Positions 1 through 6,476 of a stretch of 7,225 nucleotides of DNA are shown here, in pieces. Each line of letters opens with the position of its first letter. The stretch's first letter is position 1. The stretch lies in contig DJVA01000092.1 in the NCBI GenBank assembly GCA_002440705.1, forward strand, positions 1-7,225, in the 5' to 3' direction. Below the pieces are notes generated by a model. It was not told where the DNA came from. It ran no database searches and was given only the letters and a program-made list of their open reading frames with translations. The translations under genes and the position numbers were made by a program. This stretch comes from Flavobacteriaceae bacterium UBA6268 (GTDB taxonomy: Bacteria > Bacteroidota > Bacteroidia > Flavobacteriales > Flavobacteriaceae).

Positions 1-810
1 ATTACCAGTGCCATGAAAATGGTATCGGCTGCCAAGTTGAAGAAAGCCCAGGATGCCATCACAGCTATGCGTCCTTACGCCGAAACCCTTACGGCACTGC
101 TTCAAAACCTAAGCGCTACCCTTGATGGGGATAGTGGCAGTAAATTCTCGGCACAACGGGAGGAGCAAAATGTGCTTGTGGTAGCGATTACTTCCAACAG
201 AGGTTTGGCTGGAGCTTTCAACAGCAATGTATTCAAGGAGTGTAAGCGAAGCATTGCAGAAACATATTCCGGAAAAAATGTTCGGTTTGTTACCCTAGGA
301 AAAAAAGGAAATGACCTTTTGAAAAAAACGCACAACGTTATTAAGAACAATAATGTCATTTTCGACGAGCTAACGTATGAACATGCCTCCGAAATTGCAC
401 AGTACTTGATGGATCTGTTTGCTGAAGGTACGGTTGATAAGATTGTTTTGGTATACAATAAATTTAAGAATGCTGCCACTCAAGTAGTGATGCACGAACA
501 ATTTTTACCCATTGTTCCTGCCGAAAAGGAAGCGAGTACCACTGCAACGGTTGATTACATTTTTGAACCCTCCAAACAAAAAATTGTAGAAGAATTGATT
601 CCAAAAAGCCTTAAGACTCAGCTTTTAAAGGCTTTAAGGGATAGTGTCGCAAGTGAACATGGCGCCCGAATGACCGCCATGCACAAAGCAACCGACAATG
701 CCAAAGACCTCAAAAACAACCTAACCTTGGAATACAACAAAGCGCGTCAGGCTGCAATTACCGGAGAAATCCTCGAAATTGTAGGTGGGGCTGAGGCATT
801 GGCGGGTTAA
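1..810 (+). CDS. atpG: F1F0 ATP synthase gamma subunit, 5'-truncated by window edge
   Basis: This is the central rotor-shaft subunit of F1, which couples proton flow through F0 to ATP synthesis at the inner membrane. The reading frame is open from base 1 and gives 269 residues. The first codons (ITSAMKMVSAAKLKKAQ) match the segment just after the usual MANLKEIRNRI... start, so roughly 19 N-terminal residues lie outside the window; the ATG at 13 is internal. The C-terminal helix carries the family signature ITGEILEIVGGAEA (residues 253-266 of the fragment), which fits the PROSITE-type pattern [IV]TxExx[DE]xxxGAx[SAKR]. The SNRGLAGAFN segment near residues 65-74 is also typical. Both ends of the Rossmann-like middle domain are intact, with no frameshift. 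It is probably the last gene of the atp operon, because a strong terminator follows 33 bases after the stop. Identity is very secure. Confidence 0.98.
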   Translation: MTSAMKMVSAAKLKKAQDAITAMRPYAETLTALLQNLSATLDGDSGSKFSAQREEQNVLVVAITSNRGLAGAFNSNVFKECKRSIAETYSGKNVRFVTLGKKGNDLLKKTHNVIKNNNVIFDELTYEHASEIAQYLMDLFAEGTVDKIVLVYNKFKNAATQVVMHEQFLPIVPAEKEASTTATVDYIFEPSKQKIVEELIPKSLKTQLLKALRDSVASEHGARMTAMHKATDNAKDLKNNLTLEYNKARQAAITGEILEIVGGAEALAG

Positions 811-842
811 TTATCGCAGAAACCCTAACATAAACTTATCCC

Positions 843-872
843 AAAACCTCCTAAACCAAGGAGGTTTTTTTT
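843..872 (+). terminator. Rho-independent terminator after atpG
   Basis: A perfect 9-bp inverted repeat (AAAACCTCC at 843-851, GGAGGTTTT at 860-868) surrounds an 8-base loop and runs into eight consecutive T residues (865-872). The GC-rich core of the stem followed directly by a U-tract is the classic intrinsic terminator layout. It lies 33 bases after the atpG stop and closes that transcription unit. The upstream arm has only four A residues, so activity on the opposite strand should be weak. Confidence 0.9.
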
Positions 873-879
873 ACCTTTA
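872..879 (+). promoter_or_regulatory. Possible Bacteroidota -7 promoter element (TACCTTTA)
   Basis: TACCTTTA matches seven of eight positions of the Bacteroidota -7 consensus TAnnTTTG, and TAcCTTTG forms are common in flavobacteria. It lies 27 bases before the ATG at 907, giving a plausible short leader. Against it, the usual TTG (-33) about 19-23 bases upstream is missing, because that position is occupied by the terminator stem. The placement right after the atpG terminator, before the next gene on the same strand, is the main support. Confidence 0.35.
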
Positions 880-906
880 TGGCAAGACTTTTGATTGTGT
901 TGCCTT

Positions 907-1407
907 ATGAAAATCACTGCCTTTATTATTGGTATGGTCCTATCTCTTTTTGGACTCTCTAATTGTGCTGGAGGAAAAGATGCGCTTTTGGAAAAGAGCC
1001 CACCCTTTAAAATTGAAAATGCCTTTTTCCAAAAATGGGTGGCAGGAGTGAAAGGCGGTGGTTCGGGAATCAACTTTTCGATTACCTTAACCGATATCCA
1101 AGAAGAAGTTAAAGTCAAGGAAATTTATTTTAGGGACAGGGTTTCGGAAGCAATACAAGATCCTCAGAACGTCGACCACTATTCAGCCCACTTTTTGGAT
1201 GAAATCAATAAAGATGTCATCATGGATGGCAATTCAATTAAGGAAGCGGCAAATACCCTTCCTGAGAAAATACCCTTCACCTTAAATCCGAATGATGCAG
1301 TTATTGGCTACCTGCATCGAGGGGAACTAAAGTATTTCAAAATTGAAAACCTCGAAGAAAAGCCCATACTTGCGTATCCAAGTAATAACCCTAATGGCAT
1401 CGATTGA
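907..1407 (+). CDS. Predicted lipoprotein of unknown function
   Basis: The product is 166 residues. A lipoprotein signal peptide is visible: basic n-region (MK), hydrophobic stretch at residues 5-18 and a lipobox-like LSNC with the acceptor Cys at 20. The ATG at 907 is chosen because it starts the signal peptide cleanly; a TTG at 895 would only add four residues (MCCL). The mature part has no transmembrane segment. Its distinctive element is a Gly-rich turn, VAGVKGGGSGINF (residues 45-57), after a Trp (W44), followed by alternating hydrophobic/polar stretches that suggest beta strands (for example FSITLTDI and VKVKEIYF). I have an impression of similar flavobacterial hypotheticals but cannot name a domain. 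It sits between the atp terminator and dut, 22 bases before the dut start, so it may be the first gene of the downstream unit. It is likely anchored in the inner or outer membrane facing the periplasm; function unknown. Confidence 0.8.
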   Translation: MKITAFIIGMVLSLFGLSNCAGGKDALLEKSPPFKIENAFFQKWVAGVKGGGSGINFSITLTDIQEEVKVKEIYFRDRVSEAIQDPQNVDHYSAHFLDEINKDVIMDGNSIKEAANTLPEKIPFTLNPNDAVIGYLHRGELKYFKIENLEEKPILAYPSNNPNGID

Positions 1408-1429
1408 TCCCAATTAAGACGTGACTCAC

Positions 1430-1864
1430 ATGCAGATCAAAATTATTAACAACTCGCATCATCCTTTACCCCATTATGAGACGAATGCTTCTGCTGGAAT
1501 GGATCTTCGCGCCCACCTAGAGATACCCATTACATTACAGCCATTACAAAGGGCACTCGTAAAAACAGGCTTATTCATAGAGATCCCCATTGGTTATGAG
1601 GCACAAGTACGTCCCAGGAGTGGCTTGGCTTTAAAAAAAGGGATTACGGTGCTAAATGCGCCAGGAACAATCGATGCGGATTACCGTGGGGAAATAGGAG
1701 TAATACTCATTAACTTATCCAGTGAGCCTTTTGTTATTGAAAACGGTGAAAGGATTGCACAACTGGTTATTGCAAAACACGAGCGTGCCGAATGGACAAA
1801 TGTTGAAGAACTTTCCGAAACCTTTAGGGGAAGTGGCGGTTTTGGCAGCACGGGCGTAAAATAA
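1430..1864 (+). CDS. dut: Deoxyuridine 5'-triphosphate nucleotidohydrolase (dUTPase)
   Basis: The enzyme hydrolyses dUTP to dUMP and pyrophosphate, keeping uracil out of DNA and feeding thymidylate synthesis; it is cytosolic and homotrimeric. At 144 residues it has the normal length of the trimeric family, and all five motifs are present in order: AGMDLRA (22-28), RPRSGLA (61-67), GTIDADYRGEIGV (79-91), GERIAQLV (106-113) and RGSGGFGSTG (133-142). The motif 3 Asp (D82) is the expected catalytic-water ligand, and Y85 should stack on the base. The flexible C-terminal motif 5 is complete. I chose the ATG at 1430 because MQIKIINNS matches the usual N-terminus; a GTG at 1421 would add three residues. 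No Shine-Dalgarno sequence precedes it, as usual in this phylum. It is only 6 bases from the nucleotidyltransferase gene, so a housekeeping nucleotide gene leads an envelope operon. Confidence 0.97.
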   Translation: MQIKIINNSHHPLPHYETNASAGMDLRAHLEIPITLQPLQRALVKTGLFIEIPIGYEAQVRPRSGLALKKGITVLNAPGTIDADYRGEIGVILINLSSEPFVIENGERIAQLVIAKHERAEWTNVEELSETFRGSGGFGSTGVK

Positions 1865-1870
1865 TTTAGA

Positions 1871-2887
1871 ATGAAGATTATTGTTCCCATGGCGGGCCGA
1901 GGCTCTCGACTTCGCCCACATACACTAACAATTCCCAAACCCTTGGTCCCTGTGGCAGGAAAGCCCATTGTGCATCGTTTAGTAAGCGACATAGTGCAGG
2001 TGCTTGGAGAACCCATCGAAGAAATTGCTTTTATTATTGGGGATCCCGCATTCTTCGGGGAAGCGGTTGTAGTAAGTCTTGAAGAATTGGCCCATGGCCT
2101 TAATGCACGCCCCACCATTTATAGACAATTGGAGCCAAAAGGGACAGGCCATGCCATTATGTGTGCGGCCCCGTCACTTTCAGGACCGGCGGTCATTGCA
2201 TATGCCGATACTTTGATTCGGGCTAAATTTTCATTGGACAAGCAGGCAGACAGTGTTATTTGGACCAAACAAGTGCAGAACCCAGAGGCCTATGGGGTTG
2301 TAAACTTAAATGAGCGCGAAGAAATTGTTGAGTTGGTGGAAAAACCTAAATCATTTGTGAGTAACCAAGCTGTGATAGGCATATACTATTTCAAAGACAT
2401 TGGAGTGCTTAAAAACGAATTGCAATTTGTATTGGACCATGAGATCATTCAAGGGGGCGAATATCAAATAAATGACGGCATTAAGCGAATGATGGCCTCA
2501 GGCAAAATTTTCAAAACAGGAACTGTAGACGAATGGATGGACTGTGGCAATAAAGAGGTGACCGTAGAAACCAATACCAAGATGCTTCAGTTTTTGCACC
2601 AAGATGGGGAGGTGTTGGTTTCGAAAACACATACTTCAGAAAACACCACCATAATCCCTCCCTGCTTTATCGATGACGCAGTGGTTTTGAAAAACAGTAC
2701 AATTGGCCCCCACGTATCACTTGGTAAAGGCACAATAATTGAGAACAGTACCGTTAGAAATAGTATCATACAATCTCAATCCATTATCAAAAATGCAACA
2801 TTGGAAAAGGCAATGATCGGAAACTATGTGACCTTTGATGGAAATTTCACGGAAGTTAGCATCGGCGATTTTTGCGAATTAAAATGA
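1871..2887 (+). CDS. Sugar-phosphate nucleotidyltransferase with left-handed beta-helix tail
   Basis: The 338-residue protein should join a sugar 1-phosphate to an NTP, releasing pyrophosphate, to make an NDP-sugar for LPS or other envelope glycans in the cytosol. The N-terminal catalytic domain (about 1-235) has the signature GRGSRLRP (9-16) and PKPL (22-25), the base-binding GTGHA (91-95), a metal-ligand Asp in YADT (D112), VEKPK (156-160), EYQIND (197-202) and WMDCG (222-226). The C-terminal part (about 255-338) shows hexapeptide-like periodicity (IIPPCFI, STIGPHVSLGKGTII, AMIGNYV), as in long RmlA-type or GlmU-type enzymes. No acetyltransferase active site is obvious, so this tail may be structural or regulatory. 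The sugar and nucleotide cannot be told from sequence; glucose-1-phosphate with dTTP or UTP is the default guess. Its stop overlaps the next start (ATGA, 2884-2887). Confidence 0.92.
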   Translation: MKIIVPMAGRGSRLRPHTLTIPKPLVPVAGKPIVHRLVSDIVQVLGEPIEEIAFIIGDPAFFGEAVVVSLEELAHGLNARPTIYRQLEPKGTGHAIMCAAPSLSGPAVIAYADTLIRAKFSLDKQADSVIWTKQVQNPEAYGVVNLNEREEIVELVEKPKSFVSNQAVIGIYYFKDIGVLKNELQFVLDHEIIQGGEYQINDGIKRMMASGKIFKTGTVDEWMDCGNKEVTVETNTKMLQFLHQDGEVLVSKTHTSENTTIIPPCFIDDAVVLKNSTIGPHVSLGKGTIIENSTVRNSIIQSQSIIKNATLEKAMIGNYVTFDGNFTEVSIGDFCELK

Positions 2888-4248
2888 AACGCTTTCGCTA
2901 CATACTATTATTTCTATGGACATTCATGTCGCCTTCCTCCTTTTTTGCACAAGAAGTAGAGGAAGCTAACGATGGGATGGGGGATGTTAGTGATGCCTTT
3001 CAGGAATATTTTTTTGAAGGCCTTAAACAAAAGAGCATCGAAAATTATGAATTGGCGTTGGCCGCACTGCAAAGCGCCGAAAAAGCGGCAAAAGAACAAC
3101 CAGAACAATTAGCGGTCGTTCACTTTGAGATGGCCAAAAACTACGTAAAATTAAAACAATACGACCTTGCAGAGCAAAACCTGAAGGAAGTGCTGCAAAC
3201 CCAAGGAGAACGCTTGGATGTCATGGAAATATTGTACGATGTTTATTACGAAAAAAAAGATTATGAGGCCGCAATTCCTTTAGTTGAAAAACTTTCAAAA
3301 AGGGATGAAGACTACAAAGAGGACCTCGCCAACCTATACCAACGTACCAAGCAATACGACAAGGCATTGGAATTGTTGGACGAATTGGACGAAACATGGG
3401 GAGAAAGTGTGTACCGAAACTCCCTGAGAAAACAAATATATACTGCTACAGGCAATACTGAAGGTGCTATAAAGAATTTGGAATCCAAGATTGATAAAAA
3501 CCCAAAAAACGAACAGGACTATGTCAATTTAATTTTTTTGTACAGTGAAGAGGGTAACAGCCAGAAGGCCTTTGAAACGGCCCAAGAATTGTTAAAGCAA
3601 CATCCAAAATCTACCAAGGCTCATTTGGCTTTGTACAAGTATTATTTGGAGCAAGGGTTAGTGGACGAATCGGCAAACTCGGTGCGAACTATTTTGGAAG
3701 CTTCCGAAATCACCAACGAAATAAAAATTAAGGTTCTGGAAGACTTTTTACGTGCCATTCAGATACCTGCCAATTACCAAAGTGCACTTGGCGAGCTAAC
3801 ACAAGTGGTCATTGCACAGGATAAAGGTAGTTTTTACTACTTGCTGGGAGATTTCTACCGGTTTCACGAAGACAAGGAATTGGCTTTGTCATTCTTTGAA
3901 AAAGGAACTGCCATCGATACCGATAACTTCAACCTTTTAAAAAACACATTGCTCCTTCAAATAGACCGCCATGAGTATGAAAAGGCGGTAGCTTTAAGTG
4001 AGGAACGATTGGAGGTATTTCCCGCCCAATCCCTTTTGTATCTTTTGAATGGAGTGGCACATACCAATTTGAATGAGTTTAATGAAGCCATCGAAAGCTT
4101 GGAATCGGGGTTGGATTTTTTACTGGACAACCCCAAAATGGAACGGGATTTCTATGATCAGCTAGCCAAAGCCTATACTTTGAAAGGGGATTCCAAAAAA
4201 GCATTAGAGTATCAAAACAAAGCTTCACAAATTGAAATTTCCAATTAA
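2884..4248 (+). CDS. Secreted tetratricopeptide-repeat protein
   Basis: The 454-residue product is a probable periplasmic scaffold. A signal peptide covers residues 1-22 (MKRFRYILLFLW core, likely cleavage FFA|QEVEE), with no lipobox Cys. The mature protein is almost wholly helical TPR. The clearest repeats are near 42-75, 77-110, 112-140, 145-168, 213-246, 315-348, 383-410 and 422-450, recognisable by A/G-x-Y...A...L patterns such as AKNYVKLKQYDLAEQNL and AKAYTLKGDSKKALEY. The stretch at about 250-310 is less regular. I chose the ATG at 2884 because it overlaps the upstream stop as ATGA and starts the signal peptide; a TTG at 2872 would add MRIK within the upstream gene. It has no catalytic motif. 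Being translationally coupled between an NDP-sugar enzyme and the DUF4292 lipoprotein suggests a role in assembling an envelope complex, but its partner is not known. Confidence 0.9.
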   Translation: MKRFRYILLFLWTFMSPSSFFAQEVEEANDGMGDVSDAFQEYFFEGLKQKSIENYELALAALQSAEKAAKEQPEQLAVVHFEMAKNYVKLKQYDLAEQNLKEVLQTQGERLDVMEILYDVYYEKKDYEAAIPLVEKLSKRDEDYKEDLANLYQRTKQYDKALELLDELDETWGESVYRNSLRKQIYTATGNTEGAIKNLESKIDKNPKNEQDYVNLIFLYSEEGNSQKAFETAQELLKQHPKSTKAHLALYKYYLEQGLVDESANSVRTILEASEITNEIKIKVLEDFLRAIQIPANYQSALGELTQVVIAQDKGSFYYLLGDFYRFHEDKELALSFFEKGTAIDTDNFNLLKNTLLLQIDRHEYEKAVALSEERLEVFPAQSLLYLLNGVAHTNLNEFNEAIESLESGLDFLLDNPKMERDFYDQLAKAYTLKGDSKKALEYQNKASQIEISN

Positions 4249-4254
4249 TAAGGG

Positions 4255-5037
4255 ATGAAACGTTTTTTCTACATGAGCTGTTTGACGATTGGAGTACTTT
4301 CGATTTCCTGTAAAGGCACCAAAAGTGTAACCGAAGGAGAAGTCGCGACCACCACCAATATTTCTAGGGTATTGGCGAACCACGAAAAGGCGTCTCCCAA
4401 TTTTAAAACAATGGCTTCCAGAATACAGGTGATGTATGACGATGGTTCCAAAGAACAATCCATTACCGTAAGCCTGCGGATGGAAAAGGACCAAATCATC
4501 TGGATGAAGGCCTCCATTTTGGGAATTACCCTTGCCAAAGCGATGATTACCCCTCAAAAAGTGCAGTACTATGAGACCATTTCCAATACGTATTTTGATG
4601 GGGATTTTTCGTTGCTTAGCGAATGGCTCGGCACCCAGTTGGACTTTCAGAAAACACAAGCAATCCTACTAGGACAGAGCATTTTTGATGTTAATGATGC
4701 CAATTACAAGATGTCTATGTTCCAAAAACGCTATAAAATACAACCCAAAAGGCAGCCACAGGATTTCATCCATTCTTTGTTTTTGGACCCTGGAAATTTC
4801 AAAGTAGTATCGGGGTCGCTTTCACAACCAAAGGAAGCCCGTCTTCTGTCCATTCGCTATGGAAATTACCAAACCTTGGAAGGAGGGTTTTACCCTTCCG
4901 AAATTTTTATTGATGCCACACAAAAAAACGAAAAGACCAAAATTTCCGTTACGTATAAAAAAATAGACATCAATGCCAATGTGAGTTTCCCTTTTGAGAT
5001 TCCGGACGGCTTCGAACCCATAGACCTTTCCAAATGA
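4255..5037 (+). CDS. DUF4292 family lipoprotein, LolB-like
   Basis: The 260-residue product begins with a lipoprotein signal (MKRFFYMSC..., lipobox-like LSISC, acceptor Cys19). The two residues after Cys are K and G, with no acidic run of the sort that drives surface export, so the periplasmic side is more likely. The mature sequence fits the DUF4292 family typical of Bacteroidota: an early NFKTMASRIQV strand (49-59), ITVSLRMEKDQIIWMKAS (70-87), a hydrophobic turn ILGITLAKAMITP (88-100), and a closing FPFEIPDGFEPI (245-256). The succession of long beta strands and the exposed hydrophobic turn recall LolA/LolB, the lipoprotein carrier and outer-membrane receptor; I infer a similar fold, not a proven function. 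It starts 6 bases after the TPR stop, and its own stop overlaps the next gene as ATGA (5034-5037). Family assignment is confident, role is not. Confidence 0.88.
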   Translation: MKRFFYMSCLTIGVLSISCKGTKSVTEGEVATTTNISRVLANHEKASPNFKTMASRIQVMYDDGSKEQSITVSLRMEKDQIIWMKASILGITLAKAMITPQKVQYYETISNTYFDGDFSLLSEWLGTQLDFQKTQAILLGQSIFDVNDANYKMSMFQKRYKIQPKRQPQDFIHSLFLDPGNFKVVSGSLSQPKEARLLSIRYGNYQTLEGGFYPSEIFIDATQKNEKTKISVTYKKIDINANVSFPFEIPDGFEPIDLSK

Positions 5038-6263
5038 AACAATTTCGGTTCTTATTATTTTTTATAGCCTTTCTAGGGCTTTCTATGGGAACTTTTGGAC
5101 AATCCAAAAAGCAGCGGGAATTGGAAGAAAAGCGTCAGGCACTTTTGGAAGAGATTGAAAAAATCAATGCGCTGCTCTTCAAGACGAAAGGGGAAAAGAA
5201 ATCGGTTTTGGCTGAAGTGGAAGACTTGGATCAACGCATTGCCACCCGCGAAAACCTCATCCGGGTAACCAACCAGCAAGCCAACTTGTTGACACGTGAA
5301 ATTAACGCCAACCTTAACAATATAGACCAGCTTAAAACAGAACTTTCCCAATTGAAAGACGATTATGCAGCCATGATTCAAAAATCCTATAAAAGCAGGT
5401 CGCAACAGAGTAGGGTCATGTTTTTGCTTTCTTCGGAAAATTTCCTCCAGGCCTACAAACGGTTGCAGTACATGAAACAATACACAAAGTTCCGTAAAAG
5501 GCAAGGAGAGGAGATAAAAACCAAAACCACCGAGTTACAAAGACTCAACGAAGCCCTCATTCAGCAGAAAAAGGATAAGGAAAAACTGATTGCAGAGAAC
5601 AAGGCCGAAAAACGAAAACTGGACGAAGAAAAAGTGGCACAGCAAGCATTAGTGGCCTCCCTTAAAAAAGAAGAAGGGAAGTTTGCGGCACAAATCCGGG
5701 ATAAACAAAAAGAAGCTAATCGTCTGGAGAAGGAAATTGAGGCCCTAATTAAAGCAGCCATTGCAGAATCGAACAAGGCTGCTGGGAATAAAACAACGGC
5801 AACAACTTCCAATGTATTTGCTTTAACACCAGAGGCGGTTGAACTAGCCAAGGATTTCAAGAACAACAAGGGCAAACTTATATGGCCCGTGGAAAAAGGG
5901 AAGGTCATTACCCCATTCGGCAAAAGGCAACATCCCCAATTCCCCAATGTAACCGAAAACCACAACGGTGTTGAAATCATCACCGAACCCAATGCGCAGG
6001 CAAGGGCCGTTTTTGAAGGGGAAGTCATGCAGGTGCAGCAGTTAAAAGGAGCCAATAAGGCCGTGTATATCCGCCATGGGAACTACATAACCATTTACAA
6101 CAACTTGGCTACTGTGCTGGTAAAAAAAGGCGACAAGGTTAAAACCAAACAACCCATAGGAACCGTATTTACCCATCCTACCACAGGAAGGGCAGTCCTT
6201 AAGTTTTTTGTGTACCAAAATACCCAAAAAATGAACCCTGCAGATTGGATCTACAAAATGTAA
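5034..6263 (+). CDS. EnvC-like murein hydrolase activator with degenerate M23/LytM domain
   Basis: This 409-residue exported protein has a signal peptide (1-22, likely cleavage TFG|QSKK), a long charged coiled coil (about 24-245, rich in E, K, Q, R), an Ala/Thr-rich linker (about 245-262) and a C-terminal LytM/M23 domain (about 280-409). In active M23 peptidases zinc is held by HxxxD and HxH. Here the first motif reads HNGVE (H310, E314 in place of Asp), the Y-x-H-L His is Asn (N357 in YNNL), and the HLHF motif is VLKF (388-391). Only one ligand is intact, so peptidase activity is unlikely. E. coli EnvC has the same architecture and activates cell-wall amidases under FtsEX control; a similar role in daughter-cell separation is inferred. 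It is translationally coupled to the DUF4292 gene and is the last gene of the plus-strand unit. Confidence 0.92.
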   Translation: MKQFRFLLFFIAFLGLSMGTFGQSKKQRELEEKRQALLEEIEKINALLFKTKGEKKSVLAEVEDLDQRIATRENLIRVTNQQANLLTREINANLNNIDQLKTELSQLKDDYAAMIQKSYKSRSQQSRVMFLLSSENFLQAYKRLQYMKQYTKFRKRQGEEIKTKTTELQRLNEALIQQKKDKEKLIAENKAEKRKLDEEKVAQQALVASLKKEEGKFAAQIRDKQKEANRLEKEIEALIKAAIAESNKAAGNKTTATTSNVFALTPEAVELAKDFKNNKGKLIWPVEKGKVITPFGKRQHPQFPNVTENHNGVEIITEPNAQARAVFEGEVMQVQQLKGANKAVYIRHGNYITIYNNLATVLVKKGDKVKTKQPIGTVFTHPTTGRAVLKFFVYQNTQKMNPADWIYKM

Positions 6264-6476
6264 CTAGAGGTTAGTAGCTGCATCTTCGCAAGACTCCTTG
6301 ACCCCAAATTTCTTTAGTATATCGGCCATAAGGCACCATTTTGTAAGTGAAGACTGAAACAGATTGGCACCTACAAAAGCAGTAAGCCATAACCAATGAA
6401 TGTTGCTATAAATAGCCAAAAGCAAACTGATGAGTATCAGACTTCCCGCAATGCCATGTATAATTCGTGTTCTCAT
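6264..6476 (-). CDS. YgaP-like (DUF2892) two-helix membrane protein
   Basis: The 70-residue protein has two hydrophobic segments (about 5-23, RIIHGIAGSLILISLLLAI; about 27-45, with WLWLTAFVGANLFQSSLT) and a short polar tail. The pattern RxIxGIAGxLIL..., then LTAFVGxNLxQSxxTxxC, ending ILKKFGV, is that of the YgaP-type transmembrane domain (DUF2892), which occurs alone or fused to rhodanese domains. The family's Cys after the second helix is kept (C48), although the usual following Pro is Leu; a second Cys is at 63. It should sit in the inner membrane; its biochemical role is unknown. Its ATG overlaps the stop of the PII-like gene (ATGA, 6473-6476), so it is translationally coupled and third in the efflux unit. 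Its stop codon lies directly against the stop of the convergent EnvC-like gene. Confidence 0.87.
   Translation of the reverse strand: MRTRIIHGIAGSLILISLLLAIYSNIHWLWLTAFVGANLFQSSLTKWCLMADILKKFGVKESCEDAATNL

Larger units (their letters stand above)
1430..6263 (+). other. Predicted five-gene operon: dut, nucleotidyltransferase, TPR, DUF4292, EnvC-like
   Basis: Five consecutive genes share a strand with junctions of +6, -4, +6 and -4 bases. Two junctions are ATGA overlaps (2884-2887 and 5034-5037), which favour translational coupling. No hairpin with a T-run and no TAnnTTTG promoter was seen at any junction. The lipoprotein gene at 907 is 22 bases upstream of dut and may be the first member. No terminator is visible after the last gene, where the opposing unit begins at once. 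Confidence 0.8.

Noticed and set aside
102..479. Open frame of 125 codons on the minus strand inside atpG
   Set aside because: It lies wholly antisense to a strongly conserved gene, and its translation (many Ser, Phe, Leu, Cys) resembles no family.
825..1118. Minus-strand open frame across the terminator and the lipoprotein start
   Set aside because: It runs through the terminator stem and is antisense to a gene with a clear signal peptide; no recognisable protein features.
1681..2118. Minus-strand open frames over the dut/nucleotidyltransferase junction
   Set aside because: Both real genes there carry complete family motifs; the antisense translations have none.
4249..4254. TAAGGG before the ATG at 4255 as a Shine-Dalgarno site
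   Set aside because: It touches the start codon, which is too close for ribosome binding, and the phylum generally does not use such sites.
4225..4659. Minus-strand open frames over the TPR/DUF4292 junction
   Set aside because: They are antisense to two coupled genes and their translations show no domain or signal.
4921..4932. A-run CAAAAAAACG in the DUF4292 gene as a programmed frameshift site
   Set aside because: The zero frame continues to a conserved C-terminus and no useful product arises in another frame; A-runs are common in this AT-rich DNA.
5073..6055. Long minus-strand open frames (143 and 164 codons) inside the EnvC-like gene
   Set aside because: The Lys/Glu-rich coiled coil on the plus strand reads as Phe/Leu/Ser-rich on the other strand, giving a false membrane-like protein.
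6261..6273. TAACTAGAGGTTA as a terminator between convergent genes
   Set aside because: Only four base pairs (TAAC/GTTA) form, with no GC core and no T-run on either strand.
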